Of a stretch of 64,000 bases of DNA, positions 1 through 9,194 are shown piece by piece; position 1 is the stretch's first letter, and the number at the start of each line of letters is the position of its first letter. The position numbers were made by a program, and so were the translations under genes. The notes under the pieces are model-generated. The model worked only from the letters and a program-made list of their open reading frames with translations. It had not been told where the DNA came from and made no database searches. The stretch is from Acidimicrobiia bacterium (GTDB lineage: Bacteria > Actinomycetota > Acidimicrobiia > IMCC26256 > JAOSJL01): NCBI GenBank assembly GCA_027494115.1, contig JAOSJL010000001.1, positions 955,926 through 1,019,925 of the forward strand, in the 5' to 3' direction.

Positions 1-1531
1 AGCCGACCCGATCGGGATCGAACACAACGATGTCCGCGGCGTAGCCCGGGGTGATCCGACCTCGGCCGGTGAGTCCGTAGAGCGCGGCGGGGACGTCGGC
101 GAGTTGGTGGATCGCCTCCTCGAGAGAGATCACACCGAACTCGCGTACGCCGTGGGCGAGCAACGCGGTCGAGTAGATGGCTCCGCACATCATGTCGAGG
201 TGAGCACCGGCGTCGGAGCCTCCGACAACCGTACGCGGGTCGCGCCACACCTCCGCGCGCAGCTTCCAGTCGGCCTCGCTCTCGGTCATCCCGGTCGGGC
301 GTAGTCCCGTCCGCAGGTCGTCGGCGAGAACGATGTCGAGCAGAACGTCGAAGGGGTCGCCTCCCACCTCGTCGACGATGTCGCCGACGGTGCGGCCCTC
401 GTGGGCGCTGTTCACCTCGGCGAAGGTCTCGATGATCTCGAGTCGTCTCCAGTCCGCCAGCGCCCGCAGGAGCCCGGCCTCGTCGGAGTCCGCACCCGCC
501 GCCAGGCGCCGACGTACGTCGGGATCGGCCAGTGCCGTCATGCGCTCGGCCACGGGCAGCGACAGCACCGGCCTCCAGTCGGGGAGCCCGTCGAGGACGA
601 AACCCGACAGGAACGACAGGCGGATCTTCATCGTGTGCGGCAGGGTGAGGGCGACGACCCGCCCGCCCTGCGCGGCGGCATGATCGGATGCGCTGAGTTG
701 CTCGACATGCCCGTCGGGGTTGAGAGCCGAGACGCCGAGGACGTTCCAGTTTACGGGCCGGTTGCCGGCGCGCGACATACGGGTCATCAGTTCCTTCTCG
801 TCGGTGGTGAACCCGTTGATGGATCCGGCGAGAATGCACTCGAGGGTCGTGCCCGGTACATCGCGCACGGCGCCCGCCAGAGCCACGAGCTCGTCATCAG
901 TGGCCCCCCGCGACGGAACGGGGTCGCCGTCACCGTCGTTGTGGGTCGCGGCTCTGGAGGTGGAGAAACCGAGCGCGCCATCGGCGCATGCCTCGGCGAC
1001 GATGCGTGCCATCGTGTCGACCTGTTCCTCGCTCGCCTCGTCGTGGCAGTCGTCGGCCATGACCGCTCGTCGCACCGTCGAATGTCCCACGAGGAAACCG
1101 GCGTTGACGCCGAGGCGCTGCTCGAGGCGCGACTCCCAGTCCTCGAAGCTCGTCCAGTCCCACGACAACCCGGCCTCGAGTGCTTCCAGTGGCATGCCCT
1201 CCACCCGCGCCATCATCCGCATGAGGTACTGCGCGTGCTCCTCACCGGCGGGCGCGAGGCTGAATCCGCAGTTGCCTCCGATGGCGGTGGTCACACCGTG
1301 CAGCGGTGAGGGGCTGGCGGTCGGGTCCCACGAGAGCTGGGCGTCGTAGTGGGTGTGCAGGTCGACGAAGCCGGGCGCGACGACCGCGCCGGTGGCGTCG
1401 ATCACCTGTGGAGTCGGTCCCAGGTCGTCGGGCTCGACGATGCGCCCGTCACGGACGGCCACGTCGACGTGCGTTCCGGGCGCGCCGGTGCCGTCGACGA
1501 CCAGGCCTCCGGTGATCAGGGTCTCGGCCAT
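1..1531 (-). CDS. N-acyl-D-amino-acid deacylase family amidohydrolase (partial)
   Basis: The visible N-terminal ~510 residues read through without a stop and run off the left edge. The start ATG at 1531 overlaps the end of the upstream amidohydrolase by 16 bp. The metal-binding HTHYD motif is at residues 59-63, preceded by the VVAPGFVDLH strand typical of amidohydrolase-superfamily enzymes. A GGSDAGAH motif near residue 440 and the C-terminal GYAADIVVFDP stretch match the D-aminoacylase/dihydroorotase-like branch. These zinc enzymes hydrolyse N-acyl amino acids or related cyclic amides in the cytoplasm, but many actinobacterial members have unknown substrates. As the last visible gene of a TetR-P450-alcohol dehydrogenase operon it probably acts in a catabolic route rather than general amino-acid recycling. 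The family is clear; the substrate is not. Confidence 0.82.
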   Translation of the reverse strand, partial: MAETLITGGLVVDGTGAPGTHVDVAVRDGRIVEPDDLGPTPQVIDATGAVVAPGFVDLHTHYDAQLSWDPTASPSPLHGVTTAIGGNCGFSLAPAGEEHAQYLMRMMARVEGMPLEALEAGLSWDWTSFEDWESRLEQRLGVNAGFLVGHSTVRRAVMADDCHDEASEEQVDTMARIVAEACADGALGFSTSRAATHNDGDGDPVPSRGATDDELVALAGAVRDVPGTTLECILAGSINGFTTDEKELMTRMSRAGNRPVNWNVLGVSALNPDGHVEQLSASDHAAAQGGRVVALTLPHTMKIRLSFLSGFVLDGLPDWRPVLSLPVAERMTALADPDVRRRLAAGADSDEAGLLRALADWRRLEIIETFAEVNSAHEGRTVGDIVDEVGGDPFDVLLDIVLADDLRTGLRPTGMTESEADWKLRAEVWRDPRTVVGGSDAGAHLDMMCGAIYSTALLAHGVREFGVISLEEAIHQLADVPAALYGLTGRGRITPGYAADIVVFDPDRVG

Positions 1532-2670
1532 CGGAACAACCTTTCCGCGTTCTGGTGGGTCAGCTTGGCCACGGTGTCGTCGGGCAGGTCACCGAAGCGT
1601 TCGTGCAGCAGCGTCTGGGTGTCGGGCCAGGTCGAGTCGGCATGTGGGTAGTCGACCTCGATCATGACGTGGTCGGGACCGAACCTCTCCAGCACACCGC
1701 CGAGGGTGTTCGGGTCGTCGATCGTGCAGAACCAGAAGTTGCGGGCCAGCACCTCGCTGGGCCTGAGCTCGTCGGCCCAGTTCCTGCTGTCGGTTCCCGA
1801 CGCCGAGTGGTCGAGCACGTAGTCGACGCGGTCGGCGAGCATGTTCACCCAGCCGACGCCCCCCTCCGACATCGCCACCTTCAGGTCGGGGAACCGCGTG
1901 CAGGCTCCCGACCACAGCCAGTCGGCACAGGCGAGGAAGGCGTTACCGGGGAACAGCGTGGGCAGCAGCTCGAAGGGCGGGTCGTCGCACGGTATCGGCG
2001 CCCACGACCCCGACCCCGTGTGGAGGCACAGGACGGTTTCGGTCTCCTGGCATGCGCCGAGTACCGGGTTCCAGTGCTCGGAGTGCAGCGAGGGGAGGCC
2101 GAGCTTGGCGGGAAACTCGGGGAAGCTCAATGCCCGGAATCCCCGATCGGCGTTCTCGCGCACCATCGCCGCAGCGGTGTCGGGGTCGGGCAGCCAGGTG
2201 ATCTGGAGCGGGATGATCCGACCCGGATGCGTGCCGGCCCACACCTCGAGGTGCCAGTCGTTCCACGCCCGCACGCATGCCTCGCCGAGCGCAGGATCGC
2301 GGGAGTGGGCGAACACCGCACCGGAGAAGCCAGCGATGAGCGACGGGAAGCACACTGACGCCTCGATACCGGCGAGGTCCATGTCGGCGATCCGAGCGTC
2401 GATGTCCCAACAGCCCTGCCGCATCTCGTCGAAGTTGGCGGGTTCCATCGACCACTCGGCCTTGGGGCGGCCGATCACGGCGTTGAGTCCGATGTTGGGG
2501 TAGATGCCGTTCTCGTAGGTCCACACCTGGCGACCGTTGGGGAGGGTGTCGATCCGCGGAGCACTGTCGGCGAGCGACGACGGCACGCGACCCTCGAACA
2601 GGTCGGGTGGCTCGATCAGGTGATCGTCCACCGACACGATGCGGTAGCGGCCGCCGGAAGGGATGCTCAT
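1516..2670 (-). CDS. Amidohydrolase family 2 protein (metal-dependent hydrolase)
   Basis: 384 aa. It begins with VDDHLIEPPD near residues 14-23, the signature opening of the actinobacterial amidohydrolase-2 (PF04909-type) group, where Asp/His replaces the usual HxH. Other matching segments are CLHTGSGS in the middle and EVDYPHADSTWPDT near residue 340, which supplies the late acidic and His residues of the TIM barrel. Relatives are decarboxylases or hydrolases of ring-cleavage and terpenoid/steroid intermediates. The start at 2670 gives a 4-bp ATGA overlap with the P450 stop, so the two are translationally coupled. Its own stop overlaps the next amidohydrolase. The reaction is not determined; hydrolysis or decarboxylation of a P450-derived intermediate is inference from context. 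Confidence 0.85.
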   Translation of the reverse strand: MSIPSGGRYRIVSVDDHLIEPPDLFEGRVPSSLADSAPRIDTLPNGRQVWTYENGIYPNIGLNAVIGRPKAEWSMEPANFDEMRQGCWDIDARIADMDLAGIEASVCFPSLIAGFSGAVFAHSRDPALGEACVRAWNDWHLEVWAGTHPGRIIPLQITWLPDPDTAAAMVRENADRGFRALSFPEFPAKLGLPSLHSEHWNPVLGACQETETVLCLHTGSGSWAPIPCDDPPFELLPTLFPGNAFLACADWLWSGACTRFPDLKVAMSEGGVGWVNMLADRVDYVLDHSASGTDSRNWADELRPSEVLARNFWFCTIDDPNTLGGVLERFGPDHVMIEVDYPHADSTWPDTQTLLHERFGDLPDDTVAKLTHQNAERLFRWPRP

Positions 2671-3857
2671 ACCGGCGTGAACTCGAGCGGAAGGTGGTCA
2701 GCTTGACGGATGCCCGTCGAGAAGTGGACCTCGGCCCCGTCGGCGATTCGGTAGTCGGGGATGCGGGCATGCAGTTCCTCGAGAGCGACCCGCAGCTCGA
2801 GCCGGGCGAGATGTGCTCCGAGACAGAGGTGAGGGCCGCCGCCGAACGCGACGTGGCGGTTGGGATCACGGTGGAAGTCGACGGAGCCTTCGCCGAACTC
2901 TGTGTCGTCGTCGTTGGCCGCGCCGAGGGCGAGCATCACGCCGTCACCTGTTCGGAGTTGCACCTCGCCCATCTCGACGTCCTGGGCGACCCCCCGCGGT
3001 ACGACCATCACAGGGGTGAGCCAGCGCAGGAGCTCCTCGACCGCCGACGGGATCAGCGACGGGTCGTCGATCAGCTGCTGCCGGTGCTCCGGGTGCGTGG
3101 CGAGGAAGTGCACCATGCAGTCGAGTGAAGCGGTCACGGTGTCGAGACCACCGAGGAGCAGAAGGTGGCTGATGCCGAGTAGCTCCGCTTCGCTCAGAGG
3201 CTGCCCGTCGATGCGCGCCTCGACGAGGCTCGACAACAGTCCGTCGTCGGGAGAGCGTCGGAGACGTGCGATCGCGAGACGGAAGTAGTCGCTGATGGCA
3301 TGGGCGGTCCGGGCACGGACGCGCCGGGCGCCGTCGAAGTCGTCGGGCTCGACGTCGGGACGGATCGTGTCGTCGCGCCATTGCAGGAACTGGGGAAGGT
3401 CGCTTCGCGGCAGTCCCATGAGCGCGAGGAACACACCCGAGGGCAGCGGGGTGGCGACCTCCTCGTGAAAATCGCAGCGACCCCTGGGTCCGATCTCGTC
3501 GATGAGCAGGCGAAGGCGGCCCCGGACCTCCGGTTCGAGCCGTTCGATCTCCCGGGGCACGAACCGCGGGTTGAGCAGCCGGCGGTACCGGGTGTGCTCC
3601 GGTGGGTCGACCTCGAGGGGGATCAGGGGCTGTTCGCCCAGGTCCAAGGTGTTGTGGGCCGAGGTGAAGACGTCGGGGTGGCGCAGCGCCCACCACAGGT
3701 CGTCGTAGCGGGTGACGGCAGCGAAGGCGGTACCGCCGAGGTCGGTACGCGCGACCGGGCACGTGGCACGCATCCGGCGGTACGTCGGGTGCGGCTCGTC
3801 GGCGGTGCTCGGCGAGAACAGCGCGGCGGCCATATCGGTCTCGGGCACGTCGGTCAT
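2667..3857 (-). CDS. Cytochrome P450
   Basis: 396 aa, the usual length for a soluble bacterial P450. The heme-thiolate loop FGGGPHLCLG places the ligand Cys at about residue 345. The I-helix LLLLGGLDTVTAS carries the oxygen-activation G-x-D-T motif, and the K-helix EELLRW supplies ExxR. No membrane anchor is present, so it is cytoplasmic and needs a ferredoxin/reductase supplied from elsewhere; none is encoded nearby. It probably hydroxylates a hydrophobic substrate whose alcohol the adjacent dehydrogenase could oxidise. The ATG at 3857 overlaps the dehydrogenase stop (ATGA), and its stop overlaps the downstream amidohydrolase start. Base composition matches its neighbours. Confidence 0.95.
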   Translation of the reverse strand: MTDVPETDMAAALFSPSTADEPHPTYRRMRATCPVARTDLGGTAFAAVTRYDDLWWALRHPDVFTSAHNTLDLGEQPLIPLEVDPPEHTRYRRLLNPRFVPREIERLEPEVRGRLRLLIDEIGPRGRCDFHEEVATPLPSGVFLALMGLPRSDLPQFLQWRDDTIRPDVEPDDFDGARRVRARTAHAISDYFRLAIARLRRSPDDGLLSSLVEARIDGQPLSEAELLGISHLLLLGGLDTVTASLDCMVHFLATHPEHRQQLIDDPSLIPSAVEELLRWLTPVMVVPRGVAQDVEMGEVQLRTGDGVMLALGAANDDDTEFGEGSVDFHRDPNRHVAFGGGPHLCLGAHLARLELRVALEELHARIPDYRIADGAEVHFSTGIRQADHLPLEFTPV

Positions 3858-4972
3858 TCGCCGCTCCTTTCTGACGCCTCGTCTGACGTCGGGGGAACAC
3901 GATCAGGGTCCGGGCGCCCTCTCCGGCGTTCATGGCCCCGAACGCGTCGTTGATCTCGTCGGAGAGCGCTGCGGCGGGTCACGAGCCGCTCGAGGTCGAG
4001 CGCTCCGGTTCGGGCCAGCGTGACGGCCCGTGGAATGTCGCGAGCCGGATCGGTACCGCCGTAGACGGAACCCTGCACCCGCTTGGCGTCGGCCAACAGA
4101 CTCATCGCCGGTATCGACACGACGTCGTCACCGGCACCCGCACCGACGACCGTGACGGTACCGCCACGGCGAGCCAGCGCGTAGGCCTGTTCGACCGTGC
4201 TCGACAGACCCACCACCTCGAGGGCGTGGTCGACGCCCCTCCCGGCCGTGATCTCGCGCGCCGTGGCGACCGGGTCGTCCGCTGACGCGCCGACGGTGTG
4301 AGTGGCGCCGTTGGCAATCGCCAGATCGAGCTTTGCGGCGATCCGGTCGATCGCGAGGATCACCGTGGCACCGGCGAGTCGCGCCCCCTGCACCGCCGCC
4401 AGACCGACGCCACCGCAGCCGATCACCGCGACGGTCTCACCCGGTGACACTCCTGCGGTGTTCACGACCGCGCCCACACCGGTGACGACCGCGCACCCCA
4501 GGAGAGCGGCCATCTCGAGCGGGAAATCGGGCTCGATACGGATGGTCGCCGACTCCGGGACGACGGTCGCCTCGGCGAACGTGCCGGTCCCGAGCGCACA
4601 CCACAGTGGATCGCCGTTCGCCGTACCGTAGGGGGCTGCGAAGGCATGGTCGATCCCGTGCTCGCACAGTTCCGGCTGCCCGGCGAGGCAGAAGAAGCAC
4701 CTCCGGCACGGCGCCATCCACGACAGCACGACATGGTCGCCGACCGCCAGGGTCGTGACGCCCGGGCCGAGCTCAGTGACTGTTCCCGCACCTTCGTGTC
4801 CGAGCACGGCAGGGAGCGACTGGGGGATCGTGCCGTCGCGCACTGACAGGTCGGTGTGGCACACCCCCGTCGCTGCCATGCGCACCGCCACCATCCCCTC
4901 ACCCGGGGGTGCAAGCTCGACGTCCTCGACAACGAGCGGTGCACCGACCTCACGGAGCACGGCGGCCTTCAC
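3854..4972 (-). CDS. Zinc-dependent alcohol dehydrogenase (MDR family), short out-of-frame patch near the C-terminus
   Basis: About 372 aa. GTG at 4972 is the best start because it overlaps the TetR stop as GTGA and opens directly into the conserved VKAAVL strand. The catalytic zinc site is GVCHTDLSV plus LGHEGAG, and the structural zinc loop is CRRCFFC...ELC. The NAD-binding Rossmann motif is GCGGVG. The canonical C-terminal strand (DEINDAFGAMNAGEGARTLIVF) is present, but in a different frame between about 3962 and 3895. One extra base near 3961 and one missing G in the G5 run at 3891-3895 would restore both the strand and the ATGA junction with the P450. I read this as two compensating sequence errors. 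Likely role: oxidation of an alcohol produced by the neighbouring P450. Confidence 0.85.
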   Translation of the reverse strand: MKAAVLREVGAPLVVEDVELAPPGEGMVAVRMAATGVCHTDLSVRDGTIPQSLPAVLGHEGAGTVTELGPGVTTLAVGDHVVLSWMAPCRRCFFCLAGQPELCEHGIDHAFAAPYGTANGDPLWCALGTGTFAEATVVPESATIRIEPDFPLEMAALLGCAVVTGVGAVVNTAGVSPGETVAVIGCGGVGLAAVQGARLAGATVILAIDRIAAKLDLAIANGATHTVGASADDPVATAREITAGRGVDHALEVVGLSSTVEQAYALARRGGTVTVVGAGAGDDVVSIPAMSLLADAKRVQGSVYGGTDPARDIPRAVTLARTGALDLERLVTRRSALRRDQRRVRGHERRRGRPDPDRVPPTSDEASERSGE

Positions 4973-5655
4973 CGGGTGTCGCTTCCCGGCAGCAGCCCCG
5001 ACCGGCAGAAGCCCCACAGCCTCTCGGCCGACGCCGCGCTGTCCTCGCCATCGCCGGACGTGTCGTCGGAGGTGAAGAGCACCGAGGCATGAACATGCGC
5101 CAGCACCAGGGTGAACACGACAACGGCGTCGTCGTGGTCGACCGCGCGGATCTCGCGCGCCGCGGCGGCCGACCGCATCTCGACCTCGAGCAGGTCGACC
5201 ATCGGTGCGAGTGCTACCCGTAGCTCATCGGGGTGCGTCTCCCCGAGGCGAAGAAACTCGCGTACCAATAGCGATGCATAGCCCGAGCCCGTGACGAGCA
5301 GGTGGCACAGTTCGACGACGTAGCGACGCAGTCGGTCGAGCGGCGCCGGCTCCGAACCGACCACTGCATTCAGATGCGCGGCTCCGTAGCGTGTCTCCTC
5401 CTCGAAGAGGGCCAGCAGCAGATCGTCGCGGCCGGCGAAGTAGCGGTAGAAGGTGCGCAGACCGACGTCGGCTCGCGTCGCCACCTCGGCCACCGTGAAC
5501 TCAGACGAGCCGCGCTCGGCGGCCAGAGTGCGGGCAGCGTCGACGAGACGGTGGGCCCGGGCCGACGACCGGTCACGCGCGCCCGACAGGGAGCGCTCCA
5601 GCGTCCGACCCTCCCAGGCCGACCTGGTCGAGGCCTCCGCCCGTGACACATCCAT
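4969..5655 (-). CDS. TetR family transcriptional regulator, likely autoregulatory repressor of the P450 operon
   Basis: 228 aa from ATG 5655. An N-terminal helix-turn-helix reads FTVAEVATRADVGLRTFYRYF, followed by the LLLALFEEE helix typical of TetR proteins. The C-terminal ~130 residues are the variable helical ligand-binding and dimerisation domain. A longer reading from TTG at 5691 is possible, but that TTG is the first triplet of a TTGACA -35-like box. The extension would also swallow a perfect inverted repeat (5665-5682), so I reject it. The gene heads the leftward operon and its stop overlaps the dehydrogenase start. The operator's position implies repression of its own operon until a pathway metabolite binds; the ligand is unknown. 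Confidence 0.88.
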   Translation of the reverse strand: MDVSRAEASTRSAWEGRTLERSLSGARDRSSARAHRLVDAARTLAAERGSSEFTVAEVATRADVGLRTFYRYFAGRDDLLLALFEEETRYGAAHLNAVVGSEPAPLDRLRRYVVELCHLLVTGSGYASLLVREFLRLGETHPDELRVALAPMVDLLEVEMRSAAAAREIRAVDHDDAVVVFTLVLAHVHASVLFTSDDTSGDGEDSAASAERLWGFCRSGLLPGSDTR

Positions 5656-5664
5656 GCCCCTTTT

Positions 5665-5691
5665 CTGGCACGCGTGTGCCAGCATTGTCAA
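5665..5691 (-). promoter_or_regulatory. Promoter with palindromic TetR operator upstream of the P450 operon
   Basis: Reading leftward, TTGACA (5691-5686) is followed by a perfect 7-bp inverted repeat, CTGGCAC-gcgt-GTGCCAG (+ strand 5665-5682). It ends 9 bp before the TetR ATG. The palindrome fills the -35/-10 spacer region, where a bound TetR dimer would block RNA polymerase. The palindrome is seen directly; assignment to this TetR is inferred from position. Confidence 0.6.
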
Positions 5692-5830
5692 TCCTGCGCC
5701 AATGACGAACGCAGAATCCGCGACGACCGGGCACGACCAAGCGACGAGGCGGGTCTGCTTGTCGGTCGCGACGTGGGCCAGCCGTTGTTTCCCGGGGAGG
5801 TCTCGGAGATCGCCGGGAACGGTGAACCGG

Positions 5831-5836
5831 TAGCCT
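5831..5836 (+). promoter_or_regulatory. -10-like TAGCCT, leaderless spacing to the cyclase ATG
   Basis: TAGCCT ends 7 nt before the ATG at 5844, and there is no Shine-Dalgarno sequence. This is the arrangement expected for a leaderless actinobacterial transcript. No convincing -35 was seen. Confidence 0.4.
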
Positions 5837-5843
5837 CCCGCCC

Positions 5844-8800
5844 ATGGTGAGCGGGCCGACCACGAGTACGGCGTCGGTGCTGTTCACGGATCTGGTCGGG
5901 TCGACGGAGCTGCGCTCGCGTCTCGGGGAAGAGGCCGCCGACGACCTCCGTCGTGAACACGATGCGGTGGTGACGGCGGCGATCGAGGCACCCGACGGCC
6001 GGGTCGTGAAGTCGACGGGCGACGGCCTGATGGCCGTGTTCGACTCGGCGGCCGACGCGGTCGCGGCAGCGATCGCAGCCCAACAGCGCGTGACGGCGCT
6101 CGGAGCAGACCTTCCCGAACCCATCGTGATTCGGGTGGGTGTGTCGGTGGGTGACGTCAGTTTCGACGGCGACGACTGTTTCGGGACGACAGTGAACGAG
6201 GCCGCCCGCCTGTGTGACGCGGCGCAGGGCGGCCAGGTCCTCGTCGCAGATCTGGTGCGGGCACTCACTCGAGGCCGCGGTGGTCACCGGTTCGAGTCGG
6301 TCGGGACCCTCGAGCTGAAGGGACTGCCCGATCCGGTCGAGGCGTGCACTGTCGGATGGGATCCACTGCCCAGTGCTGACGTCGACGATCTTGTGCCGTT
6401 TCCTCCCGCGCTGGTACCCAGCAACCGCGGCACCTACGTCGGGCGTCCCGACGTCCGCGCCGCGTTGCGAGATCTGTGGACCGACACCAAAGTCGAGGGT
6501 CCGCGCTCCGGGCTCCTCGTCGGCGAGCCGGGGATCGGCAAGACACGAACCGCGTACGAGATCGCCATGGAAGCTCGCGAGTCCGGCGCCGTCGTGTTGT
6601 TCGGGCGTTGCGACGATGAGCTCCAGGTTCCCTACCAGCCGTTCGTCGAGGCGCTCGACTGGCAGACCGAACACGCCCCCGAGCTGCCACTCGGTCGACT
6701 GCCGGGTGAACTGACACGCCTGGTGCCCGACCTGGCGACACGGCGCACGGGGCTCGAGCCGCCGGTTGCGTCCGATCCGCGCACCGAAGAGCATCGCTTG
6801 TTCGAGGCGGTTGCATCATGGATCGTCGCAACGGCCGAGCAGGCCGGGCTGGTTCTCGTCGTTGACGACATCCACTGGGCGACCAAGCCGACCTTGCTGA
6901 TGCTGATGCACGCGGTCCGTCAGGCAGCCGGTCTCGAGGGTGTCCGGCTCCTCGTGATCGGCACGTACCGTGACACCGATGTCGACCGGGCTCACCCGTT
7001 GTCTGCCGTTCTCGGTGACCTGCAACGCATCGAAGGTGTCCGTCGGATCCCGGTCGATCCTCTCGACGTCGATGAGGTCATCGAACTGGTCGAGCAGGCC
7101 GCCGGTCATCCACTCGATGACGTGACCCGCGGGGTCGCGGCGCGGGCGCACGCCGAGACCGAAGGCAATCCGTTCTTCGTGGGCGAGGTCCTGCGCCACC
7201 TGATCGAGAGAGGTGCCGTCCGGTTCGTGGACGGTCGCTGGGTAGTTCCCGATCCCGACCAGATCGACGTACCCGAGGGTGTACGCGACGTGATCGGCCA
7301 ACGCCTGTCGCGGCTTTCTGATGTCACCAACGAGGTGTTGCGGTCGGCGTCCGTGGTCGGTCGCGAGTTCGACCTCGATCTGGTCGGTGAACTCGCGGGC
7401 ATCGACGAAGATCCGCTTCTCGACGCCATCGACGACGCGACCAGGGCTCGACTCGTCGAGGAGGTCGACGCCGATAGGTATCGTTTCGCGCACGCGCTCG
7501 TCCGAACGTCGCTCTACGATGAGCTGTCGGCCAGTCGTCGGCGTCGGATGCACCGGCGTGTCACGGATCTGCTCGCCAAGCGGACTCCCGACGACCTGGC
7601 CGCGCTCGCCTTTCACGCTGTGGAGGCAGGCCCTCGCGGCGGTGATCTGAGCGATGCCATCGCCTACGTCCTCGCAGCCGCCGACCAGGCCCGTGAGGCC
7701 CGCGCCCTCGGCCAAGCCGAGAACCTCTACCGCAAGGCCATCGAGTTACTCGAGGAAGACGATGCCGAGCCGCTCGACCGGCGGTCGCTGGTGGCCCGGC
7801 TCGGGATCGGCGAGATCCTGCGTGATCAGGGTGACCCGTCGTTCCGGGAAGCGCTGCTCGACGTGTCGAGGGATGCTGTCGCCGCGGACGACGACGAGTT
7901 GTTGATCCGGACGGTACTCGCGAACTCCCGCGGATTCACGAGCATCGTCGGTCGAGTCGACACCGAACGCATCCCGTTCATCGAGGCGGCCCTTGACCGG
8001 GTACCCGAGGATTCGCTCGCTGATCGAGCGCGACTCGAGGCTCTGCTGGCCGGTGAGTTGATGTTCGACAGCGACCGTCGGGAGGAACGCCTCGCGTTGG
8101 TTGATCACGCGGTCAGCCTCGTTGAGCGCTGGACGACGCATTGACCGAAGCACGGGTGATGGGTCTCACGCGCCTTCCCGATCTGGTTCCCGAGCGATGG
8201 ACCTCGGGTCTCGAACGCGCGGAACGGGCGGTCGCAGCCGCCGACCGGTGCGGTGACCCCAACCTCAGGGCCTCGAACCGAATCTGTCTCAGTTGGAGCA
8301 TGCTGTCCCGCGGCGATTTGGAGGGAGCTCGACGCCTGGTCGATGAGTCACTGGCGATCGCGGTGGACGACGCCGCACCGATGAGCGAGTGGGCCGCTCG
8401 CTCCAATGCCAGCAACTTCCACATCTACGACGGTGACCTCGAACAAGCTGCGAAGGAGAATGACGGCGCGCTGGAGTTCGGTCTCGAGATCGGCGCTGTC
8501 GATGCCGAGTCCTGGTGGGCTGCCGCCTCGGCGCAGGTCGGAGTGGTTCGCGATGGCGACATCGGTGATCCCGACCTGATCGGTCGGATGGCCGATGAGT
8601 TCTCCGGTGCGCCGGTCTGGAGGGTCGCTCAGGCGACAGCTCTTGCCAGCAGACAGCGGTTCACAGAGTGCCGCGACTTGATCGACCGCTACGACCTGGA
8701 CGACCTCGAGTCGGTTCCGAAGGATGCGTTCTGGTTGGCCCACGCGAACAACCTGGCTCGTGTGGCCCGCGATCTCAACGATGCCCCGATGGCTCGACGC

Positions 8801-9145
8801 GTCCTGCCGTTCGTCGAGCCGTACGCCGACGTGGCTGTCCACTACTGCATCGGTTTCAACGGCCCCGTACGGCAGGTGCTGGCGTATCTACGGGCCACAG
8901 CCGGCGACCTCGAGGGCGGCATCGCCGACAATCGTGCGGCGCTCGAGTTCTCGACCACCAGAAACTTGGCGCCGTACGAGGCGATGTATCGCGTCGAGCT
9001 GGCGGAGTTGCTGGTCCGCCGAGGATCCGACGTTGACATCGGAGAGGCGGGGAGCCTCATCTCCGAGGCGCTCCCCGACATCGACCGGATGGGCATGGTC
9101 GGCTGGCGCACCCGCGCGACGCAGCTCGTCGACCAGCTCGGATAG
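5844..9145 (+). CDS. Class III adenylate/guanylate cyclase-AAA ATPase-TPR regulator, frame-broken near 8128
   Basis: The N-terminal ~150 residues form a class III cyclase homology domain. FTDLVGST (about residues 11-18) and STGDGLMAVF (about 55-64) supply the two metal-binding aspartates. The Lys before STGDG and the TVNEAARL segment fit nucleotide cyclases. Next comes a STAND/AAA-like ATPase with Walker A VGEPGIGKTR (about 228-237) and Walker B LVLVVDDIHWA (about 335), then a long helical TPR-like region. The frame stops at 8144, and the next frame begins TTGACCGAAGCA at 8141. One base missing at about 8126-8128 (gagcgctgg) would join ...VER-LDDALTEAR..., giving one ~1100-residue protein, the normal size for this architecture. 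A two-gene TTGA-coupled arrangement is possible but less likely. It is probably a cytoplasmic signal-responsive regulator; the signal is unknown. Confidence 0.85.
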
Positions 9146-9194
9146 CGGCCGAGCAATGGCGAACCGTTGGTGCCGACGCGGAGAAGGATGAACG

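Noticed and set aside
401..1309. Long plus-strand ORFs over the D-aminoacylase-like gene and similar antisense ORFs elsewhere
   Set aside because: They are Arg/Gly-rich shadows of high-GC coding sequence with no motifs or RBS.
5656..5691. TTG start at 5691 for the TetR gene
   Set aside because: The TTG is part of the TTGACA box, and the extension would contain the operator palindrome.
8126..8144. Programmed ribosomal frameshifting as the cause of the cyclase break
   Set aside because: No slippery heptamer or downstream structure was evident, and many other genes carry similar breaks at G/C runs.
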